Assembly (NCBI GenBank): GCA_946479985.1
Contig: CAMLIF010000073.1
Location: 1-20,479, forward strand
Origin: an uncultured Flavobacteriales bacterium
GTDB taxonomy: Bacteria; Bacteroidota; Bacteroidia; Flavobacteriales; Crocinitomicaceae
Direction of reading: 5' to 3'
Length of the DNA stretch: 20,479 bases
Within the stretch, counting starts at the first letter, position 1, and each line of letters begins with the position of its first letter. This document shows positions 15,017-20,479 of the stretch, piece after piece. The notes below the pieces were generated by a model. It was given only the letters and a program-made list of their open reading frames with translations, was not told the origin of the DNA and searched no databases. The position numbers and the translations under genes are program-made.

Positions 15017-16289
15017 CCACCTGGCGGATATCTCTCCCACTCGGATTTTCAAAGATTTCAAGTTCAAATTCGGAAATAACCGCAAACAAATGATCAAAAA
15101 TATCAGCGGAAATCCGTTCAAATTCCTGCCATTCCTTGGATGAGATAAAACAATAAATTTCGATAGGAACACCCGTTGGGCTTGGCGCCATTTGCCTGGA
15201 AAGTAAAGGCATTGTATTGTTTACATCCGGATAGTGAAAAAGGTATAATTCTACGTATTTCCGAAACAACCCGATATTTGTCTGACGACGTGCGTTGATC
15301 TTGTCGTTCGCATCAAAACCAAACTTGTTGTTGTAATCTTCCACTGTACTCTGTGTTTCCTGAATATACTCCCGGAGAATTTTTATGTTGGAAAGGCGCC
15401 TGATCAGCTCGGAATCTGCAAAATGGATAGATTCCATCTGAATGCTCAATGAACGTTTTAATCTTCTCCCGTTCGACTCCTGCATTCCGCGCCAGTTAAT
15501 AAACGAATCGGCAATAAAAGCGTATGTAGGAATTGTGGTGATTGTTTTATCGAAATTACGCACTTTCACCGTTGTAAGATTGATTTCCTCTACTGTCCCG
15601 TCGGCACCATATTTTTCCATGGTTACCCAATCGTCGATGCGAATCATATCGTTTGCTGCCAGCTGAATACTTCCTACAAATCCCAGGATAGTATCTTTAA
15701 AAACAAGTACTAAAATAGCCGTCATTGCTCCCAGAGAAGTCAGGAAGAACAACGGTGATTGATTTGTGATTGAAGCAAGTAACAAAATCAGGAAGATTCC
15801 TGAGGCAATGATTTTTGTAATCTGGAAGTACGACTGAACAGGCTTATCCTTATACAATTCTTTTTCCTTCAGAATATCTCTGAAAACATTCAATGTTCTG
15901 TTCACAGCAATCATCACAACAACAATCAACAAGGCATCAATTCCTTTCAGCGCAATTTTATTCCAGGTCGGGTAATGATAAAACGCAATATTCCATGCAG
16001 GTTTCATAACCATTAGCGGGACAAAATATCCGAGTGCGTTGAAAACCTTATTGGATATGAAGTAATCGTCCCAGGTCAATTTCGATTTTCGCATCAAAGC
16101 GTCAATACCGGTCACTAAAATTTTACGGGTAATAACCCAAAGAACAAAGAACAGGACAATTGAGAGGAGGAACATTCCGGCCGCCCAATACGGAAGATGA
16201 TTTGTAAAACCTTCTTTGTCAAAAGAATAAACTTCACCGTTCTTCGACCAATAAAAATGTTCAATGTATCCAATTACCTTTTCCTTCAT
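14994..16289 (-). CDS. MscS-family mechanosensitive channel, YbdG-like
   Basis: 431 residues, inner-membrane channel. Hydrophobic segments near 31-52, 83-105, 112-132, 154-175 and 180-206 suggest five helices; the last is the pore helix (LGAMTAILVLVFKDTILGFVGSIQLAAND). The MscS beta domain follows: DDWVTMEKYGADGTVEEINL and VKVRNFDKTITTIPTYAFI, then FINWRGMQESNGRRLKRSL. This last block is strongly reminiscent of E. coli YbdG, a small-conductance channel of the MscM class opened by mild hypoosmotic shock. A cytoplasmic C-terminal domain completes it. Its 3' end overlaps the cupin gene; no neighbour is obviously related to osmotic stress. Confidence 0.92.
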   Translation of the reverse strand: MKEKVIGYIEHFYWSKNGEVYSFDKEGFTNHLPYWAAGMFLLSIVLFFVLWVITRKILVTGIDALMRKSKLTWDDYFISNKVFNALGYFVPLMVMKPAWNIAFYHYPTWNKIALKGIDALLIVVVMIAVNRTLNVFRDILKEKELYKDKPVQSYFQITKIIASGIFLILLLASITNQSPLFFLTSLGAMTAILVLVFKDTILGFVGSIQLAANDMIRIDDWVTMEKYGADGTVEEINLTTVKVRNFDKTITTIPTYAFIADSFINWRGMQESNGRRLKRSLSIQMESIHFADSELIRRLSNIKILREYIQETQSTVEDYNNKFGFDANDKINARRQTNIGLFRKYVELYLFHYPDVNNTMPLLSRQMAPSPTGVPIEIYCFISSKEWQEFERISADIFDHLFAVISEFELEIFENPSGRDIRQVVRGKLPG

Positions 16290-16400
16290 AGCACAGTCTG
16301 TTTGACTAAAATAATCATTCTGAATTTGGATTCGGGATGAAAGCTCAGAGAATCGACATTAATACAGAAATCACTTTAACTTAGCAGCAAAAAAGCACCT

Positions 16401-16946
16401 ATGAAGAAGAAGCGGCTGCTTCTGTTTGGCTTACTTACTTTGCTCATGGCACCATTGGGCTGGTGTATTGCACTATTTCCTGACTGGAAAGAATTTCTCG
16501 CACTTAGAGAATTCAATTTACCGGCCATTCTGCTAGGTATTTCTTTTGGAGGTTCATGCGCCATGATTATTCATCTCTATTCTGAAATTGACGAAAACGC
16601 CCCGCTTATCCAGGATCAGCTTGCTTTGGTAAAATCGCTAAAAATCAATTTATTCGATTGTATTTTTCTTGCTTTTTGTGCCGGATTTGGGGAAGAAATG
16701 CTGTTTCGGGCAGGAATTCAACCTTACCTTGGACCATGGATTACCTCCGTTTTATTCGTTGCAATTCATGGTTATCTACATCCTCGAAAATGGAACGTAA
16801 CCAAATACGGTTTAATGGTACTTGTTTTCATCTTGCTCATTTCCTTCGGCAAGGAAGAGTTCGGGCTTTGGTTCTGTATTTCCGCTCATTTTGGTTATGA
16901 TTTTATTCTGTTTTATTTGTGGAAAGATCAGAACTCCACTATCTGA
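16401..16946 (+). CDS. CPBP family intramembrane metalloprotease (CAAX/Abi type)
   Basis: 181 residues with about five hydrophobic segments. The three catalytic motifs of the family are visible: FGEEMLFR (96-103, Glu 98/99 and Arg 103), FVAIHG (119-124, His 123) and SAHFGYDF (161-168, His 163 with Asp 167 where many members have Asn). An intramembrane glutamate-type protease acting on membrane proteins or modified peptides is expected; the substrate is unknown. CPBP proteins near bacteriocin genes can give immunity, but no such genes are here. Its last 19 bases overlap the opposing LRR gene. Confidence 0.87.
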   Translation: MKKKRLLLFGLLTLLMAPLGWCIALFPDWKEFLALREFNLPAILLGISFGGSCAMIIHLYSEIDENAPLIQDQLALVKSLKINLFDCIFLAFCAGFGEEMLFRAGIQPYLGPWITSVLFVAIHGYLHPRKWNVTKYGLMVLVFILLISFGKEEFGLWFCISAHFGYDFILFYLWKDQNSTI

Positions 16947-17668
16947 ATACGCAACCTGCTGGTAACACGTGCAAGCGCGCATGTTGGCAAAACGATACTC
17001 TGATCAATTTCCAGCAATTCCAGAAAACGCAAATCACATAGCTCATCCGGTATGCGTAGTAAAGGGCCTGAACGAACCAGCCGCAGTTCTTTGAGCGAAA
17101 CCCAGTTCGACATCAGGACAGAAAGACTATCGATAGTATTCATCCCTAAATTCAACGTTTGTAATGAATCTAATTCATAAATCCCATTAGGAAGTGTTCT
17201 TAAATTGTTTCGATTCAGGTTCAGAACCATCAGGCTTTTCAGATTTGAAACTGAATCAGGAATATACTCTATCTGGTTATTATTGAGTATCAGCATTTCG
17301 AGTTTTTTAAGATTTCCAATACAATCCGGCAGTGAATCGAGATCGTTGTATGCAATGCTTAGAATTTTCAAGTTCTTTAAGTAACAGACTTCCTCGGGAA
17401 ATTTGACAAATTCATTTTTTCCCAGATACAGCACTTCCAGTTTGGTGAGTTTAGTTATAGAATCAGGTAAGGTCGTTAGATGATTCCCGAAAAGTGACAA
17501 ACTTGTTAGATTTTCGGTGAGGAATACTTCCTGGGGAACTTCATCTAAATTTCTTTTGTTGTATCCCAAGTGAGCACCTGGTCGCCCTTTTGACAATGTG
17601 GAGAACTGTCCGCATGAAGTGATTGCAGTTGTTAGCAATAATATGGCACCAATTTTGAATATCGTCAC
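16928..17668 (-). CDS. Leucine-rich-repeat lipoprotein
   Basis: 247 residues from the GTG at 17668. It starts MTIFKIGAILLLTTAITSCG, with a lipobox Cys at residue 19. A TTG at 17749 would add 27 residues, too long an n-region for a signal peptide, and there is no ATG. Seven consecutive 23-residue repeats of the LxxLxLxxNxLxxLPxxIxxLxx type fill about residues 54-214, for example LTSLSLFGNHLTTLPDSI and LKILSIAYNDLDSLPDCI; the last two are degenerate. LRR solenoids bind proteins, so a surface or periplasmic binding function is plausible, but the partner is unknown. It is divergent from the small secreted protein gene at 17813. Confidence 0.85.
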   Translation of the reverse strand: MTIFKIGAILLLTTAITSCGQFSTLSKGRPGAHLGYNKRNLDEVPQEVFLTENLTSLSLFGNHLTTLPDSITKLTKLEVLYLGKNEFVKFPEEVCYLKNLKILSIAYNDLDSLPDCIGNLKKLEMLILNNNQIEYIPDSVSNLKSLMVLNLNRNNLRTLPNGIYELDSLQTLNLGMNTIDSLSVLMSNWVSLKELRLVRSGPLLRIPDELCDLRFLELLEIDQSIVLPTCALARVTSRLRIQIVEF

Positions 17669-17762
17669 ACATCCAACATTAAAACGGAATAACTTTGAAA
17701 ATGAAAAAACATTCGGGGTTGGAGTAAAGCTATTTTTTTCAGTTTTCAAGGCAACTTTTCTT

Positions 17763-17770
17763 TACATTTG
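17763..17770 (+). promoter_or_regulatory. Candidate -7 box for the small secreted protein gene
   Basis: TACATTTG matches TAnnTTTG exactly, 42 bases before the ATG at 17813, giving a leader of about 37 bases. The upstream -33 region is T-rich without a clear TTTG. Confidence 0.4.
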
Positions 17771-17812
17771 GAGTTTTAAAGGTAACTCTAAGAGATTATA
17801 AAATAAAAAGAT

Positions 17813-18193
17813 ATGAAAAAGATATTTGTTATTGCAATTGGATTATCGGCTTCAACGTTCACATTTGCTCAAAACAACTTACAGGAAGCAAATGAAATGT
17901 CAACGAAGATCATTCATGATTTAGGCTTAAATGCTGAGCAGGCACAAAAAGTTTCAGAAATATACACGAACATTGGTATGAAGAATGAAGCGGTACTTTC
18001 TGATCCAAGCACTACGGAGCAATTCAGAAAAGACGCGCTAAAAGGCAATACCGAAGCCGGTCAATATTTGGTAAATGAAGTTCTTACACCTGAACAACGT
18101 ACTATTTGGGAATCGAAACAACAACCGAAAAAAGTTCAAATTCAGGAAACTCCTGTGAAAATGAAATCTGCTCCTGCCGGAAAAGTAAATTAA
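17813..18193 (+). CDS. Small secreted protein with an LTxEQ motif, Spy/CpxP-like
   Basis: 126 residues with a signal peptide (MKKIFVIAIGLSASTFTFAQ, cut after FAQ). The mature part is helical and contains LGLNAEQAQKVSEIYTNIG (37-55) and LTPEQRTIWESKQQP (about 91-105), reminiscent of the paired LTxxQ motifs of periplasmic Spy/CpxP proteins. The tail is basic, Pro/Lys-rich and probably disordered. A periplasmic location is inferred; a chaperone-like or metal-stress role would be speculation. A strong terminator follows 16 bases after its stop. Confidence 0.75.
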   Translation: MKKIFVIAIGLSASTFTFAQNNLQEANEMSTKIIHDLGLNAEQAQKVSEIYTNIGMKNEAVLSDPSTTEQFRKDALKGNTEAGQYLVNEVLTPEQRTIWESKQQPKKVQIQETPVKMKSAPAGKVN

Positions 18194-18209
18194 TTTTCAG
18201 GAAGAAATA

Positions 18210-18245
18210 AAAAAAGCCCCCGACGATATCGCCAGGGGCTTTTTT
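18210..18245. terminator. Strong bidirectional intrinsic terminator
   Basis: AAAAAAGCCCC (18210-18220) and GGGGCTTTTTT (18235-18245) form a perfect stem with a 14-base loop. A-run on one side and T-run on the other mean that it can end transcription of both the small secreted protein gene (+) and msrA (-). Confidence 0.9.
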
Positions 18246-18246
18246 G

Positions 18247-18771
18247 TTATCCAATTTTATCAGCAAATACTTTTCTGAATTTCTCAACTTTCGGTCGAAC
18301 TACGGCCTGGCAGTATGCATTTCCGGGATTCAATTCGAAATAATCTTTATGATAATCCTCAGCCGGATAATATGTTGCAAGCGGCACAATCTCAGTTGCA
18401 ATAGGCTGACTCCAGACCTTTTCTATCGTCAAACTTTGTTTGTACGCATTAGCAATATTTGCCTGTTCCTGGTTATGATAAAAAATCACTGAACGGTATT
18501 GGGTTCCAATATCATTTCCTTGTCGGTTTACCTGAGTTGGATCATGCACAAACCAAAAAACTTCGAGAATTTCCGAATAAGAAATAATTTCAGGATCGAA
18601 AACAACTCGTGCTACTTCCGCATGTCCGGTTGTTCCTGTACAAATATCTTTATACGTCGGATTTAAGGTATGCCCGCCACAATAACCGGGTTCTACCGAA
18701 ATAACTCCATTTAGATCTTTGTAACATGCCTCAATGCACCAAAAACATCCGGCTCCAAGCGTTGCTTCCAT
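18247..18771 (-). CDS. msrA: Peptide methionine sulfoxide reductase MsrA
   Basis: 174 residues. It reduces the S-epimer of methionine sulfoxide in oxidised proteins. The catalytic motif GAGCFWC (6-12) has the nucleophilic Cys 9 near the N-terminus. VSVEPGYCGGHTLNPTY (24-40), TGHAEVARVVFDP (48-60) and the GTQYRSVIFYHN segment (89-100) are typical, and Cys 154 in NAYCQAVVRPKV is a likely resolving Cys. It has no signal peptide, so it is cytoplasmic. No MsrB domain is fused or adjacent. The stop codon abuts the shared terminator. Confidence 0.96.
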   Translation of the reverse strand: MEATLGAGCFWCIEACYKDLNGVISVEPGYCGGHTLNPTYKDICTGTTGHAEVARVVFDPEIISYSEILEVFWFVHDPTQVNRQGNDIGTQYRSVIFYHNQEQANIANAYKQSLTIEKVWSQPIATEIVPLATYYPAEDYHKDYFELNPGNAYCQAVVRPKVEKFRKVFADKIG

Positions 18772-18877
18772 TTTTTTTGTTTAAAGTTAAAAAAAGCCTT
18801 CGAATCCTGCTTATTGTTCTGACAGCTTGTCCAAATAACTTCGGAGTTTTATTCAGGATTGCTAACTTCGCAGTACT

Positions 18878-20038
18878 TTGACAAATTATTCCCGCAATTT
18901 TTGGTGCCTTTGTTTCTCCATGTTCTTCTTCACTGCAAGTTACAACCTGGTGATCCCTGAAATGAATACCATCATTTCCAATTTGAACGGCGCCGATTAC
19001 AAGGGCTGGATCATTGCTCTTTTCACTGTTTCAGCGGGAATTTCCAGGCCTTTTTCGGGAAAACTTGCCGACGCCATAGGAAGAAAGAAGGTCATGCTAA
19101 TCGGACTTTTAGTCTGCGGTTTTATGAGTTTGCTTTACCCTTTTTGTATTTCCGTTTCCCTACTTCTCGTTCTGAGATTTTTCCATGGATTCAGCACCGG
19201 ATTTTTCCCAACTGGAGCTACAGCGCTCATCACTGATATTATTCCTGCCAACAAACGCGGAGCTGCTATGGGAATTTGGGGAACATTTATTTCACTGGGA
19301 ATGGGCGTTGGACAAGGTTTCAGCACCTTCACCGTAGATCATTTCGGGACAAACGGAATGTTTTTCTGTGCCCTGGGGCTAGTTATTATCTCCTATTCAT
19401 TATTATTCTATACTGCCGAAACATTGGTTCATTCGGAACAATTCAAATTCAAAATGCTCGCTTTAAAGAAAGATGAGATCATAGAACGAAATGTTATTCC
19501 GGTGGCAATTGTTATGTTGATGTCCTCCATTTGTTCAGGAATTATCTTCGTCCTCACACCTGACATTTCTGAGAATCTGGCATTGAACAACAAAGGGGCC
19601 TTCTTCATATACTCTGTTCTTTCTACCATTGTTGTACGTTTAATTTCCGGCGGGATTTCTGATCGGATAGGCAGGAGACAAACTTTACTGATCGGAATGA
19701 CACTTCTAGCAGTTTCGATGTACCTGGTAGGAACGGCTGGAACCGCATTTACATTTCAACTTGCGTCTGTTCTATTTGGTATTTCTACTGGAATTTGCTC
19801 ACCCACTCTTTTTGCCTGGACTGCCGATTTATCGCCTGAAAACCGCAGGGGAATTGGAGCAGGAACTATGTTTATTGCTCTCGAACTTGGAATTTGCCTG
19901 GGTTCCATAATAACAAATGTTCTTTACCAAAACAGGAAAGCCAATATTGAGCTTGTTTTCTATTTTGGGACATGCGCTGTACTGGCAACAATGGCTTATC
20001 TGGTTTGGCATTTAGTGAAACGAAAGAGCCTGACTTAG
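18878..20038 (+). CDS. Major facilitator superfamily transporter
   Basis: 386 residues, about 12 membrane helices in two homologous halves. The start is TTG at 18878: a TAA at 18863 closes the frame and the first ATG (18920) would cut into helix 1. Motif A appears in the first half as GKLADAIGRKKVMLIG (about 60-75) and again in the second half as GGISDRIGRRQTLLIG. FHGFSTGFFPTGATALI is the motif C-like helix 4 region of drug/sugar efflux carriers. Substrate unknown. Candidate -7 boxes TAACTTCG occur twice upstream (18836-18843 and 18863-18870), each with one mismatch. It is divergent from msrA (106-base gap) and convergent with the peptidase gene. Confidence 0.9.
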   Translation: MTNYSRNFWCLCFSMFFFTASYNLVIPEMNTIISNLNGADYKGWIIALFTVSAGISRPFSGKLADAIGRKKVMLIGLLVCGFMSLLYPFCISVSLLLVLRFFHGFSTGFFPTGATALITDIIPANKRGAAMGIWGTFISLGMGVGQGFSTFTVDHFGTNGMFFCALGLVIISYSLLFYTAETLVHSEQFKFKMLALKKDEIIERNVIPVAIVMLMSSICSGIIFVLTPDISENLALNNKGAFFIYSVLSTIVVRLISGGISDRIGRRQTLLIGMTLLAVSMYLVGTAGTAFTFQLASVLFGISTGICSPTLFAWTADLSPENRRGIGAGTMFIALELGICLGSIITNVLYQNRKANIELVFYFGTCAVLATMAYLVWHLVKRKSLT

Positions 20039-20073
20039 ATTTCAGGATGCTCAGACTAAGAGAAAATCTGAAA

Positions 20074-20479
20074 TTACTGTTTTGGAGGAGTGATTCCACC
20101 GTAATCCAATCTTTTCGCCTTGATATAACGGGGAACATAATACTGACTTCCGTTGAAAGTGTCAATAATTACTCCACGCGAGGTTGAACTATGAATGAAC
20201 TTAATTTGTCCATTTACTACTTCAACTACCATTGCAACGTGCCCCACACTTGATGAGCTGGTGCTTCGTCCTTTGAAGAACATTAGATCTCCGGGCTGCA
20301 GATCGGCAAGCTTAACAGTTTTACCAAATTCAGCAATTCCGGGTGATGAACGCGAAAGTTTAATTCCGAAATTCCCCATTACGTAATTAATGAACCCGGA
20401 ACAATCGAAACCGGCAGGTGTTCCTCCTCCGTAATGGTAAGGTGTTCCAATAAATCGTTTTGCAAAGGCAATAATCTCA
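20074..20479 (-). CDS. NlpC/P60 (C40) family peptidase, 5' part cut by window edge
   Basis: The minus frame is open from the right edge to the TAA at 20074, so the first part of the gene is missing; at least 134 C-terminal residues are present. The NlpC/P60 catalytic core is complete: FAKRFIGTPYHYGGGTPAGF then DCSGFINYV with the nucleophile Cys, LQPGDLMFFKG, GHVAMVVEVVNG with the catalytic His, and FIHSSTSRGV with the third polar residue. Such enzymes cleave peptidoglycan stem peptides (gamma-D-Glu to diaminopimelate), usually after export. Whether it has a signal peptide or SH3 domain cannot be seen here. Convergent with the transporter gene, 35 bases apart. Confidence 0.9.
   Translation of the reverse strand, partial: EIIAFAKRFIGTPYHYGGGTPAGFDCSGFINYVMGNFGIKLSRSSPGIAEFGKTVKLADLQPGDLMFFKGRSTSSSSVGHVAMVVEVVNGQIKFIHSSTSRGVIIDTFNGSQYYVPRYIKAKRLDYGGITPPKQ

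Noticed and set aside
17669..17749. Longer LRR lipoprotein start at TTG 17749
   Set aside because: It would place about 45 residues before the lipobox Cys, too long for a lipoprotein signal; the GTG at 17668 gives 18.
20039..20074. Possible terminator with ATTTCAG/CTGAAAT arms between the transporter and peptidase genes
   Set aside because: Only a 7-bp AT-rich stem with a loop of more than 20 bases and no adjoining T-run.
1..20479. CRISPR array, tRNA/rRNA genes, insertion sequences, phage or defence genes
   Set aside because: No regularly spaced repeats, no cloverleaf or rRNA-like stretch, and no transposase, integrase or known defence protein among the genes read on both strands.

Overview
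This window looks like an ordinary chromosomal segment of a Bacteroidota bacterium, most likely order Flavobacteriales (a Crocinitomicaceae/Fluviicola-like genome is my guess, not proven). The signs are a type IX secretion PorT gene next to the menaquinone methylase gene, a TamL-type lipoprotein, the DUF3822-rsmD-coaD order, TlpA-like and outer-membrane beta-barrel proteins, few Shine-Dalgarno sequences, and several perfect TAnnTTTG -7 boxes of the Bacteroidetes sigma factor. No mobile element, CRISPR array, tRNA or rRNA was recognised. Genes are tightly packed and no gene-free stretch exceeds about 190 bases.

Layout. At the left edge the 5' part of tamL (minus) runs off the window. Divergent from it are a SpoU rRNA methylase gene and a secreted protein resembling the C-terminal domains of GldM. 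A minus-strand, operon-like block then covers 8184 down to 2390: aspartate-type aminotransferase, heptose-phosphate-type PfkB kinase, ubiE/menE-type methylase, porT, a COG2509-type FAD oxidoreductase and a small two-helix membrane protein whose C-terminus is out of frame. The block combines envelope, quinone and secretion functions. A RecD/Pif1-like helicase (minus) follows. Across a 34-bp perfect palindrome from it lies the divergent plus-strand run DUF3822-rsmD-coaD-thioredoxin-fold protein, then a nitroreductase, a beta-barrel protein and a DUF985 cupin.

The right third is a mosaic of single genes in alternating directions: a YbdG-like MscS channel, a CPBP protease, a leucine-rich-repeat lipoprotein, a small Spy/CpxP-like secreted protein, msrA, an MFS transporter and the C-terminal part of an NlpC/P60 peptidase that runs off the right edge. 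Two convergent pairs overlap at their 3' ends (14994-15016 and 16928-16946), and one strong bidirectional terminator lies at 18210-18245.

I did not find an obviously new multi-gene system. The observations most worth checking are the 34-bp palindrome in the helicase leader, the paired 13-bp palindromes around the promoter of the aminotransferase-porT block, the +1 frame break in the membrane-protein gene, the very lysine-rich insertion in TamL, the thioredoxin-fold protein without its CxxC, and -7 boxes so close to start codons that leaderless or nearly leaderless mRNAs are implied.
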